Shown here piece by piece: positions 48,645 to 56,599 of a stretch of DNA of 64,000 nt. The notes beneath the pieces were generated by a model. It made no database searches and was not told the origin of the DNA. It saw nothing but the letters and a program-made list of their open reading frames with translations. Source of the stretch: Microbacterium sp. zg-Y1090 (lineage in GTDB: Bacteria > Actinomycetota > Actinomycetes > Actinomycetales > Microbacteriaceae); NCBI RefSeq assembly GCF_030246945.1, contig NZ_CP126742.1, positions 248,001 through 312,000 on the forward strand, read 5' to 3'. Position 1 is the stretch's first letter. Each line of letters opens with the position of its first letter. The position numbers and the translations under genes are program-made.

Positions 48645-49658
48645 ATGGTCAACTATCGCTATCTCGGCAACTCTGGTTTCAAGGTCTCGGAGATCACGTA
48701 CGGCAACTGGATCACCCATGCCTCGCAGGTCGAGAACGAGGCGGCGATCGCCACGGTGCACAAGGCCCTCGACCTCGGCATCACCTCGTTCGACACGGCC
48801 GACGCCTACGCGAACACCGCCGCCGAAGAGGTGCTCGGTGAGGCGCTGAACGGTCAGCCCCGCGAGTCGGTGGAGATCTTCACGAAGCTCTACTGGCCGA
48901 TCGGCCGCAAGGGTCCGAACGACATGGGCCTCAGCCGCAAGCACATCTTCGACGGCATCCACGGGTCGCTGCGTCGCCTCGGCGTCGACTACGTCGACCT
49001 GTACCAGGCGCACCGCTACGACTACGAGACCCCGCTCGAAGAGACGATGCAGGCGTTCGCCGACATCGTGCGCCAGGGCAAGGCGCTCTACATCGGGGTC
49101 TCGGAGTGGACCGCCGAGCAGCTGCGGGAGGGTCACGCGCTCGCGAAGGACCTCGGTGTGCAGCTCGTCTCCAACCAGCCCCAGTACTCCGCGCTGTGGC
49201 GGGTCATCGAGGGCAAGGTCATCCCGGCATCCGAAGAGCTCGGCATCTCGCAGATCGTCTGGTCGCCGATGGCGCAGGGTGTGCTCAGCGGCAAGTACCT
49301 GCCCGGCCAGCCGCTGCCCGAGGGCTCGCGCGCGACCGACGACAAGAGCGGCGCCACGTTCATCAAGCGGTTCATGACCGACGAGGTTCTCACAGCGGTG
49401 CAGAAGCTCAAGCCCGTCGCCGAGCAGGCCGGCCTCACCATGCCGCAGCTCGCGATCGCGTGGGTGCTGCAGAACCCGAACGTCGCCGCCGCCCTCGTGG
49501 GCGCCTCGCGCCCGGAGCAGCTCGAGGATTCCGTCAAGGCCTCCGGGGTCACGCTCGACGCCGACACGATGACCGCCATCGACGCCGCCCTCTCGGGCGT
49601 GGCCGAGACCGACCCCGAGAACACCTACGAGGTGTCGCCGGCGTCCCGTCCGGCCTGA
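48645..49658 (+). CDS. Aldo/keto reductase (voltage-gated K-channel beta-subunit-like family)
   Basis: 337 residues with a TIM-barrel pattern. N-terminus VNYRYLGNSGFKVSEITYGNW. The catalytic tetrad is in FDTADAYANT (Asp and Tyr), FTKLYWP (Lys) and YQAHRYDY (His). The NADPH-binding C-terminal part has LVGASRPEQLEDSVKA. The branch reduces varied aldehydes and ketones; substrate unknown. Its stop overlaps the Nudix start (TGATG), so the two are co-translated. Confidence 0.92.
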   Translation: MVNYRYLGNSGFKVSEITYGNWITHASQVENEAAIATVHKALDLGITSFDTADAYANTAAEEVLGEALNGQPRESVEIFTKLYWPIGRKGPNDMGLSRKHIFDGIHGSLRRLGVDYVDLYQAHRYDYETPLEETMQAFADIVRQGKALYIGVSEWTAEQLREGHALAKDLGVQLVSNQPQYSALWRVIEGKVIPASEELGISQIVWSPMAQGVLSGKYLPGQPLPEGSRATDDKSGATFIKRFMTDEVLTAVQKLKPVAEQAGLTMPQLAIAWVLQNPNVAAALVGASRPEQLEDSVKASGVTLDADTMTAIDAALSGVAETDPENTYEVSPASRPA

Positions 49659-50143
49659 TGCCCGTCCACAGCGCCGGTCTCCTGCTCTACCGACTCGCCG
49701 ACGGCGGGCCGGAGGTGCTGATCGCCCACATGGGCGGTCCGTACTGGGCGGGCAAGGAGACCGGTGCGTGGTCGGTCCCGAAGGGCGAGTACGACCCCGA
49801 CGCCGAGTCGGCGCTGGATGCCGCCAGGCGTGAGTTCCGAGAGGAACTCGGGGTCGACCCTCCCGAGGGGCCGTACGCCGAGCTCGGCACGTACCCGTAC
49901 TCGTCGGGCAAGCGCGTGACCGTCTTCGTCGCCGACGGCTCCGCGTTCTCGGCCACCAGGGCGGATTTCGTGTTCGGGGAGTTCGAGATGGAGTGGCCGC
50001 CGCGCTCAGGCAGGACCGAGCGGTTCCCCGAGGTCGACCGCGCGGACTGGGTGGGGCTGGGGGTCGCGGGCGAACGGCTCGTGAAGGGCCAGCGGCCCGC
50101 GCTCGACGCGCTCGCCGCGCTGCTGGCCGACGCCGGGGCGTAG
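49658..50143 (+). CDS. Nudix hydrolase
   Basis: 161 residues. The Nudix box region is PKGEYDPDAESALDAARREFREELGVD: the REFREELG metal-binding core is intact, while the spacing from the first glycine to glutamate is six residues instead of five. The N-terminus is MPVHSAGLLLYRLADGGPEVLIAHMGGPYW. It hydrolyses a nucleoside diphosphate linked to another group, identity unknown. One-base overlap with the aldo/keto reductase; convergent with the MDR gene. Confidence 0.9.
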   Translation: MPVHSAGLLLYRLADGGPEVLIAHMGGPYWAGKETGAWSVPKGEYDPDAESALDAARREFREELGVDPPEGPYAELGTYPYSSGKRVTVFVADGSAFSATRADFVFGEFEMEWPPRSGRTERFPEVDRADWVGLGVAGERLVKGQRPALDALAALLADAGA

Positions 50144-50152
50144 AACTCGGGT

Positions 50153-51130
50153 TCAGGGGCGCAGCAGCACCTTGCCCACGCGGCCCGCCGAGAGGGTCGC
50201 GCCGACGGCCTCGGCGACCTCATCGAGCGGGAACGTCGCGGATACCGGCAGGGTGAGCGCTCCGGATGCCAGCAGGTGGGCAAGCTCGTCGAACAGCTCC
50301 GCGCGCCGCGCGGCATCCATCGTGGCGCTGACCGTGCTGCCCCAGAACCCCTTCACGGTGAGCTGGCGGAAGATGAGGTCGCCCGAGCTGAGCTGAACCT
50401 TCGGCGCTTCCATCGCGCCGAAGACGACGAGCGTGCCGTTCTCGCCGAGGAGGGAGAGCACCTGCCCGCTCGAGTGGCCGCCGACCGAGTCGACGCCCGC
50501 GACGATGGACGCACCGCCGGTGATCTCGGCGACCCGGTCGCGCCAGCCTGCGTCCTCGACCGAGACGACCCGGTCGATGCCCTGCGCCGCGAGCTCGGCG
50601 ACGGCGGCGTCGCGGCGGACGAGCCCGAGGACGTTGATGTCGCGAGCGCGGCCGATCTGGGCGACCATGCGGCCGACGGCGCCGTTCGCGGCGTTCTGCA
50701 CGAGCCAGTCGCCCGGCTGCAGCTCGAGGGAGTCGATGAGGCTGATGGCGCTGAACGGCATCGACACGAGCTGTGCGGCCTGCTCGTCGGGCAGGCCGTC
50801 CGGCACCGGGACGAGGGCGCCGGCGCGTGCGACGAACTGCTCGGCCCACACCCCGAAGGTGCCGCCGGTCGCCACGCGCTGCCCGACCTCGAGACCCGTC
50901 ACGCCGGCGCCGAGTTCCTCGACCACCCCGACGGCCTCGGTGCCCGCGCGGGCGGGCAGCTCGGGGCGGTAGCCATAGGAGCCGCGCACCGTCCACAGGT
51001 CGTGATTGTGGATGGGGGAGCGCAGCATCCGCACACGCACCTCCCGCGGTCCGGGGGTCGGGGTCGGCGCCTCTCGCACGGTCAGCACCTTGGCGGGATC
51101 GCCGAATCGGTCGTGGACGAGTGCACGCAT
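50153..51130 (-). CDS. Zinc-free MDR oxidoreductase (quinone/enoyl-thioester reductase-like)
   Basis: 325 residues. GroES-like N-terminal domain (about residues 25-125) and Rossmann domain with the nucleotide motif QNAANGAVGRMVAQIGRA. It lacks the catalytic zinc cysteine/histidine set of alcohol dehydrogenases. The layout MRALVHDRFGDPAKVL and PFSAISLIDSLELQPGDWLVQNAANG resembles mitochondrial-type 2-enoyl thioester reductase (MECR). GGGGG precedes the ATG. Divergent from the propionate operon regulator, whose operator-like dyads lie in the shared spacer. Confidence 0.87.
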   Translation of the reverse strand: MRALVHDRFGDPAKVLTVREAPTPTPGPREVRVRMLRSPIHNHDLWTVRGSYGYRPELPARAGTEAVGVVEELGAGVTGLEVGQRVATGGTFGVWAEQFVARAGALVPVPDGLPDEQAAQLVSMPFSAISLIDSLELQPGDWLVQNAANGAVGRMVAQIGRARDINVLGLVRRDAAVAELAAQGIDRVVSVEDAGWRDRVAEITGGASIVAGVDSVGGHSSGQVLSLLGENGTLVVFGAMEAPKVQLSSGDLIFRQLTVKGFWGSTVSATMDAARRAELFDELAHLLASGALTLPVSATFPLDEVAEAVGATLSAGRVGKVLLRP

Positions 51131-51211
51131 GGAACCCCCTGGCGTCGGACGCGGACATTCCATTCTGGTGGATGCGGGAGCGGCGCGGGCCGGATCGAGG
51201 GATGCCAGAGA

Positions 51212-51273
51212 TGTATACCCACGGCATCCTCAGAAGGGAATCCATGCCCCCGAATGTGCCATTGTGTATACAC
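51212..51273. promoter_or_regulatory. GntR-type operator pair upstream of the prp operon
   Basis: TGTATAC at 51212-51218 and the perfect 10-bp palindrome GTGTATACAC at 51264-51273, which contains the same core. TATAC also fits a -10 box about 30 bp upstream of the gntR start, so binding would autoregulate the operon. Confidence 0.55.
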
Positions 51274-51304
51274 TGGGGCGACGACGCCCGCGGAGGAGGA
51301 GGCA

Positions 51305-51937
51305 ATGATGCGCGCCAGTGACCGCGCCTACGAGACGCTCCTCGACGAGATCCAGTCCGGCGCCCTCGCCCCCGGCACCGTGCTCGCGGAGGTGGAGCAG
51401 GCCACGCGACTCGGCGTGAGCCGCACCCCGCTGCGCGAAGCCCTCGGCCGCCTCGCCGCCGACGGCCTCGTGGAGCAGGCGTCGCCGCGCGTCACCGTCG
51501 TCGCCGGAATCGACGCCGACGACATCCGGGCTCTGTTCACCGTGCGCCGCGCGCTTGAGGAGATGGCCGCCCGGCTCGCCGCGGCCACCGGCGACCGGGC
51601 CGTGTTCGACGACCTCGCCGCCGAGTTCGTCGTCGCCGAGCCGGAGTGCGACGCCGACGCGTACTACGCGCTCATCGCCCGCTTCGATGCGGCGCTGGAC
51701 GCCGCGGTCGCCAACGACTACCTCGCCTCGTCGCTGCGGATGGTGCGCACCCACCTCGTGCGGGTGCGCCGCCTCGCCCGGGACAACCCCCGCCGGCTCA
51801 CGGCATCCGTTGCCGAGCACCGTCTCATCGCTTCGGCGATCTCCGCCGGCGATGCCGATCTCGCCGCACACGCCACCCACGTCCACCTGCACAATGCCCT
51901 GATGTCGATCCTCGAGTCCCTGGAGGCACACCCATGA
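51305..51937 (+). CDS. GntR-family regulator of the methylcitrate operon
   Basis: 210 residues. Winged helix-turn-helix near the N-terminus ([33 protein letters not shown]), then a helical FCD-type domain (about residues 75-205). A purine-rich ribosome-binding site (GGAGGAGGAGG, 51292-51302) lies just upstream. A second in-frame ATG at 51308 is also possible. It is the first gene of the operon and overlaps prpD by 4 nt (ATGA), so regulator and enzyme are co-translated. Confidence 0.9.
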   Translation: MMRASDRAYETLLDEIQSGALAPGTVLAEVEQATRLGVSRTPLREALGRLAADGLVEQASPRVTVVAGIDADDIRALFTVRRALEEMAARLAAATGDRAVFDDLAAEFVVAEPECDADAYYALIARFDAALDAAVANDYLASSLRMVRTHLVRVRRLARDNPRRLTASVAEHRLIASAISAGDADLAAHATHVHLHNALMSILESLEAHP

Positions 51938-53460
51938 CCGTCACGCACCACCTTCGCGTCCACCGCAGCGATGAGGAGCTCGCCCGCGAGGGCCAGCTCG
52001 CCTGGCACATCGCCGAGGTCGCCACCGACCCGGTGGCCGTCGAACCCGAGGTGATCGACATGATCATCAATCGTGTGATCGACAACGCCGCCGTCGCCGC
52101 CGCCTCGCTCACCCGCGCCCCCGTCAGCGCCGCCCGACAGCAGGCGCTCGACCACGCCGTCTCGGTCGGCGGCGACGGCGCGACCGTGTTCGGCTGCGCC
52201 CTCGAGCGCCGCACCAGCCCCGAGTGGGCGGCGTGGGCCAACGGCGTCGCCGTGCGCGAGCTCGACTACCATGACACCTTCCTGGCGGCGGACTACTCCC
52301 ACCCCGGCGACAACATCCCGCCGATCCTCGCCGTCGCCCAGCACGTCGGGTCCGACGGCGAAGCGCTCGTGCGCGGCATCGCCACCGGCTACGAGATCCA
52401 GATCGACCTGGTGCGGGCCATCTGCCTGCACAAGCACAAGATCGACCACGTCGCCCACCTCGGCCCGTCGGCGGCCGCCGGCATCGGCACGCTGCTGGGT
52501 CTTCCGACCGAGACGATCTACCAGGCCGTCGGGCAGGCGCTGCACACCACCACCGCGACCCGCCAGTCGCGCAAGGGCGAGATCTCGACCTGGAAGGCCC
52601 ACGCCCCGGCCTTCGCCGGCAAGATGGCCGTCGAAGCGGTCGACCGTGCCATGCGCGGCGAGACCTCGCCGTCGCCGATCTACGAGGGCGAGGACGGCGT
52701 CGTCGCCTGGATGCTCGACGGCCCCGACGCGTCGTACGACGTGCCGCTGCCCGCTGCGGGCGAGCCCAAGCGCGCGATCCTCGACTCGTACACCAAGGAG
52801 CACTCCGCCGAGTACCAGGCCCAGGCCTGGATCGACCTGGCGCGCAAGCTCCACGGCGAGCACCCCGAGGCCACCGACCCCGCGAACGTCGAGTCGATCG
52901 TGCTGCACACCTCGCACCACACCCACTTCGTCATCGGGTCCGGCGCCAACGACCCGCAGAAGTACGACCCCACCGCGTCGCGCGAGACCCTGGACCACTC
53001 GATCCCGTACATCTTCGCGGTGGCGGTGCAGGACGGCGGCTGGCACCACGTCGACTCGTACGCCCCCGAGCGGGCCGGCCGCGAGGACACCGTGGCGCTG
53101 TGGCACAAGATCACCACGGCCGAGGATGCCGAGTGGACGCGTCGCTACCACTCGGAGGACCCCGCCGAGAAGGCGTTCGGCGGTCGCGTGGAGATCCGCC
53201 TGACCGACGGCACGGTCATCGAGGAGGAGATCGCCGTCGCCGACGCGCACCCCCTCGGCGCCCGCCCGTTCGCGCGCGAGGACTACATCCGCAAGTTCCG
53301 CATCCTCGCCGAGCCGGTGCTCGAGTCCGCTGAGATCGAGCGGTTCCTCGACCTGGCCCAGCGCCTGCCCGAGCTCACCGCCGACGAAGTGCGGCAGCTC
53401 TCGATCGTCGCGAAGCCGGGCCTGCTGCTCGCGGCGCCGGCCCCGAAGGGCCTGTTCTAG
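51934..53460 (+). CDS. prpD: 2-methylcitrate dehydratase
   Basis: 508 residues, a MmgE/PrpD-family enzyme. It dehydrates 2-methylcitrate to 2-methyl-cis-aconitate in propionyl-CoA breakdown. Family blocks are [31 protein letters not shown] and [24 protein letters not shown], with the C-terminal [14 protein letters not shown]. Full length. Linked to gntR upstream. An 86-bp inverted-repeat element separates it from prpB. Confidence 0.95.
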   Translation: MTVTHHLRVHRSDEELAREGQLAWHIAEVATDPVAVEPEVIDMIINRVIDNAAVAAASLTRAPVSAARQQALDHAVSVGGDGATVFGCALERRTSPEWAAWANGVAVRELDYHDTFLAADYSHPGDNIPPILAVAQHVGSDGEALVRGIATGYEIQIDLVRAICLHKHKIDHVAHLGPSAAAGIGTLLGLPTETIYQAVGQALHTTTATRQSRKGEISTWKAHAPAFAGKMAVEAVDRAMRGETSPSPIYEGEDGVVAWMLDGPDASYDVPLPAAGEPKRAILDSYTKEHSAEYQAQAWIDLARKLHGEHPEATDPANVESIVLHTSHHTHFVIGSGANDPQKYDPTASRETLDHSIPYIFAVAVQDGGWHHVDSYAPERAGREDTVALWHKITTAEDAEWTRRYHSEDPAEKAFGGRVEIRLTDGTVIEEEIAVADAHPLGARPFAREDYIRKFRILAEPVLESAEIERFLDLAQRLPELTADEVRQLSIVAKPGLLLAAPAPKGLF

Positions 53461-53470
53461 TCATGGCCCG

Positions 53471-53556
53471 GTGCACAACGTCGCTGTTCCGGTGGCAGAG
53501 CGGGCCGCAGGCGTCCCCGCGCGCCTCGCGAGCCGCGGATCGGCGACGTTGTGCAC
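53471..53556. repeat. 86-bp inverted-repeat element between prpD and prpB
   Basis: Perfect 14-bp terminal arms GTGCACAACGTCGC / GCGACGTTGTGCAC enclose 58 bp of GC-rich DNA. It is not related to the 67-bp family. In RNA it would form a long stem inside the operon transcript, just upstream of the prpB ribosome-binding site (53561-53568). Confidence 0.88.
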
Positions 53557-53575
53557 GCCTGAGAGGAGACCACTG

Positions 53576-54475
53576 ATGCTGTACTCGACCGTGACCCCCG
53601 CCGAGAAGCGGCGCCTGTTCCGCGAGCGCCTCGCCACCGGCGAGCTGCTGCGCTTTCCGGGGGCGTTCAACCCGCTGTCGGCCCGCCTGATCCAGCAGAA
53701 GGGGTTCGAGGGCGTCTACATCTCGGGCGCCGTGCTGTCGGCGGACCTCGGTCTGCCCGACATCGGGCTGACGACCCTCACCGAGGTCGCCGGCCGCGGG
53801 CAGCAGATCGCGCGCATGACCGACCTGCCCGCGATCATCGACGCCGACACCGGCTTCGGCGAGCCGATGAACGTCGCCCGCACGATCCAGACCCTCGAGG
53901 ATGCCGGCATCGCCGGGGCCCACATCGAGGACCAGGTGAACCCCAAGCGGTGCGGCCACCTCGACGGCAAGGTGGTCGTCGACCAGGACACCGCGATCAA
54001 GCGCATCCGCGCCGCAGCCGACGCCCGCCGCGACCCCAACTTCCTCCTCATGGCGCGCACCGACATCCGCGCCGTCGACGGGCTGGATGCCGCCATCGAC
54101 CGGGCCCGCGCCCTCGTCGACGCCGGCGCCGATGCGATCTTCCCCGAGGCGATGCGCACCCTCGAGGAGTTCGCCGCGGTGCGCGCCGCCGTGGACGTGC
54201 CGATCCTGGCGAACATGACGGAGTTCGGAAAGAGCGACCTCTTCTCGGTCGATCAGCTGCGCGACGTCGGCGTCAACATCGTCATCTGGCCGGTCTCGCT
54301 GCTGCGCATCGCCATGGGCGCTGCCGGCCGCGCGCTGGATACCCTGACCGATGAGGGGCAGCTGACCGGCAAGCTGGGGGAGATGCAGCACCGCGCCGAC
54401 CTGTACGACCTGCTCGACTACGAGGCGTACAACCACTTCGACACCACCGTGTTCAACTTCGAGATCGAGAAATGA
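53576..54475 (+). CDS. prpB: Methylisocitrate lyase
   Basis: 299 residues. It splits 2-methylisocitrate into pyruvate and succinate. The signature KRCGHLDGK (catalytic cysteine) is present, with metal-binding DADTGFGEPMNVARTI and EDQVNPKRCGH. The length is that of PrpB (about 300), not of isocitrate lyase (about 430). GAGAGGAG precedes the ATG; the in-frame extension upstream only reads through the inverted-repeat element. Confidence 0.95.
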   Translation: MLYSTVTPAEKRRLFRERLATGELLRFPGAFNPLSARLIQQKGFEGVYISGAVLSADLGLPDIGLTTLTEVAGRGQQIARMTDLPAIIDADTGFGEPMNVARTIQTLEDAGIAGAHIEDQVNPKRCGHLDGKVVVDQDTAIKRIRAAADARRDPNFLLMARTDIRAVDGLDAAIDRARALVDAGADAIFPEAMRTLEEFAAVRAAVDVPILANMTEFGKSDLFSVDQLRDVGVNIVIWPVSLLRIAMGAAGRALDTLTDEGQLTGKLGEMQHRADLYDLLDYEAYNHFDTTVFNFEIEK

Positions 54476-54482
54476 GCGTGCG

Positions 54483-55670
54483 ATGACCACCGACATCAAG
54501 AAGGGCCTGGCGGGCGTCGTCGCCGACGTGACCGCGATCTCCAAGGTCGACCCCGAGATCAACAGCCTCATGTACCGCGGCTACCCGGTGCAGGAGCTCG
54601 CGGCGACCCAGCCGTTCGAGGCGGTCGCCTACCTGCTCTGGAACGGCGAGCTGCCCACCGACGAGCAGCTCTCGGAGCTGCGCGCGGTCGAGCGTGCCAA
54701 CCGTGCGCTCTCGCCCGCGGTCAAGGACCTCATCGACGCGATGCCGCTGGATGCCCACCCGATGGACGAGGTGCGCACCGTGGTGAGCCTCATCGGTGCG
54801 GTCGACACCGCGGGCATCGACAATGTGCTCGACGCCGTCGGCACGCCGGCGGAGAACCTCGACCGCAGCATCCGGCTGTTCGCCGCGCTGCCGGCCGTCG
54901 TCGCCTACGGGCAGCGCCGCCGCCGCGGCGAGCAGCCCGTCGAGCCGCGCGAGGACCTCGACTACGCCGCCAACTTCCTCTGGATGACGTTCGGCGAGGA
55001 GCCCCACGAGGTCGTCGTCGACGCGTTCAACCGGTCGATGGTGCTGTACGCCGAGCACTCCTTCAACGCGTCGACCTTCACGGGGCGGGTCATCACCTCG
55101 ACCCTCAGCGACCTCTACTCGGCGGTCGTCGGCGCCATCGGCGCCCTCAAGGGACCGCTGCACGGCGGTGCCAACGAGGCGGTGCTGCACATCTTCACCG
55201 AGATCGGCTCGGCCGAGAACGTCGTGCCGTGGCTCGACGAAGCCCTCGCGGCCAAGCGCAAGATCATGGGGTTCGGGCACCGCGTGTACAAGCGCGGGGA
55301 TTCCCGCGTGCCGACCATGAAGGCGGCGCTGGACACCCTCGTCTCGCACTACGACCGTCCTGACGTGGCCGAGCTGTACGACACCCTCGAGTCGGAGTTC
55401 GTCGGCCGCAAGGGCATCTACCCGAACCTCGACTACCCCTCCGGGCCGGCGTACAGCCTGATGGGATTCGACACCCTCACCTTCACACCGCTGTTCATCG
55501 CCGCGCGCGTCACGGGGTGGACGGCGCACATCATGGAGCAGCAGGCCTCCAACGCCCTCATCCGCCCGCTGTCGGACTACGACGGTCCGGCCGAGCGCCA
55601 CATCGAGGGCTACGAGCCGGACGCCGCGCAGGTCGAGGCCATGCAGCGCGCGGAGGAAGCAGCGAGCTGA
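54483..55670 (+). CDS. prpC: 2-methylcitrate synthase (citrate synthase family)
   Basis: 395 residues. It condenses propionyl-CoA with oxaloacetate. Citrate-synthase motifs are PLHGGANEAVL (catalytic His) and MGFGHRVYKRGDSRVP, with the catalytic aspartate in the final third. Short type-I size as in PrpC. It begins 7 bp after prpB. A strong terminator follows, closing the [16 protein letters not shown] operon. Confidence 0.93.
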   Translation: MTTDIKKGLAGVVADVTAISKVDPEINSLMYRGYPVQELAATQPFEAVAYLLWNGELPTDEQLSELRAVERANRALSPAVKDLIDAMPLDAHPMDEVRTVVSLIGAVDTAGIDNVLDAVGTPAENLDRSIRLFAALPAVVAYGQRRRRGEQPVEPREDLDYAANFLWMTFGEEPHEVVVDAFNRSMVLYAEHSFNASTFTGRVITSTLSDLYSAVVGAIGALKGPLHGGANEAVLHIFTEIGSAENVVPWLDEALAAKRKIMGFGHRVYKRGDSRVPTMKAALDTLVSHYDRPDVAELYDTLESEFVGRKGIYPNLDYPSGPAYSLMGFDTLTFTPLFIAARVTGWTAHIMEQQASNALIRPLSDYDGPAERHIEGYEPDAAQVEAMQRAEEAAS

Positions 55671-55695
55671 CCCAGCGCGCGCACCGCTGAACGCA

Positions 55696-55718
55696 GGGCC
55701 GCCGGCTTCCGGCGGCCC
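55696..55718 (+). terminator. Rho-independent-like terminator after prpC
   Basis: Perfect 10-bp arms GGGCCGCCGG / CCGGCGGCCC with a 3-nt loop followed by TTCGTCT, between convergent prpC and the IclR gene. Confidence 0.85.
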
Positions 55719-55744
55719 TTCGTCTGCCCGTGCGCGGCCCGCGC

Positions 55745-56497
55745 TCAGCCGGGCACGGCGCGCTGCAGCGTCGCGACCGCCTCGCGCAGCGCCTGCACCA
55801 CGGCGGGTGCGGACTCGAGTGTCACGCGCACTTCGGGGCCGGAGACCGACACGGCGGCCGGCAGCGCCATGCCCGGCACGGCGACGGCGAAGCAGCGCAC
55901 GCCGACCTCCTGCTCGCCTTCATCGATCGCATAGCCGCGCGCGCGGATCGTGCCGAGCTCTGCGAGCAGGTCGTCTTCGGTGCGCAGCGTGGTGTCGGTG
56001 AACCCCGGCATCCCGGTCCGACCCACGAGCGCCCGCACGTCGGCGTCGGGTAGCTGCGCGAGCAGCGCCTTGCCCACGCCGGTGGCGTGCGGGAAGACCC
56101 GGCGGCCGACCTCGGTGAACATGCGCATCTGGTGCTTCGACGGCGCCTGCGCGACGTAGGTGGCCATGTCGCCGTCGAGCACCGCGAAGTTCGCGCTCTC
56201 CTGTGTGGCTTCGCTGAGCCGCAGCAGGGCGGGCTTCGCCCACCCGGAGAGCCGCCGCGTCGCCGCTTCGCCGAGCCGGATGAGGCCGGGGCCGAGGCTG
56301 TAGCGCCGGGACGGCAGTTGCATGACGTAGCCGCGGGCGGCGAGGGTGCGCAGCAGTCGGTGGATCGTCGCGGGCGGCAGTGACAGCGCGGCGGCGATCT
56401 CGCCGACTCCCGCTTCGCCGCCGAGGGTCGCGAGCGCCTCGAGCAGATCGAGGGTGCGGGCCACCGACTGCACCCCCGCGGTGGCGTTCTTCTTCAT
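55745..56497 (-). CDS. IclR-family transcriptional regulator
   Basis: 250 residues. N-terminal winged helix (SVARTLDLLEALATLGGEAGVGEIAAALSLPPATIHRLLRTLAARGYV), then the GAF-like IclR effector domain (about residues 80-245) with TGVGKALLAQLPDADVRALV and a C-terminal CFAVAVPG block. Divergent from malate synthase G; ATTCC/GGAAT half-sites lie in the spacer. It probably senses glyoxylate or a related acid (inference). Confidence 0.92.
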   Translation of the reverse strand: MKKNATAGVQSVARTLDLLEALATLGGEAGVGEIAAALSLPPATIHRLLRTLAARGYVMQLPSRRYSLGPGLIRLGEAATRRLSGWAKPALLRLSEATQESANFAVLDGDMATYVAQAPSKHQMRMFTEVGRRVFPHATGVGKALLAQLPDADVRALVGRTGMPGFTDTTLRTEDDLLAELGTIRARGYAIDEGEQEVGVRCFAVAVPGMALPAAVSVSGPEVRVTLESAPAVVQALREAVATLQRAVPG

Positions 56498-56508
56498 GGT
56501 GCGCTCCT

Positions 56509-56535
56509 ATTCCGCATGATGGAATCAGCATTCCA
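56509..56535. promoter_or_regulatory. IclR operator candidate
   Basis: Perfect dyad TGGAAT-CAGC-ATTCCA (56520-56535), preceded by ATTCC at 56509 that pairs with the same GGAAT at 7-nt spacing. These three half-sites lie between the iclR start and glcB. Confidence 0.6.
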
Positions 56536-56599
56536 TAAGACGAGGTGAAGCTGGTAGCTTCGGCGGGGATCCCTCACCCGACCGAGAGGCAGAGCCGCC

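Noticed and set aside
53576..54475. Isocitrate lyase completing a glyoxylate shunt with malate synthase G
   Set aside because: The length (about 300 residues), the KRCGH signature and the position between prpD and prpC identify methylisocitrate lyase.
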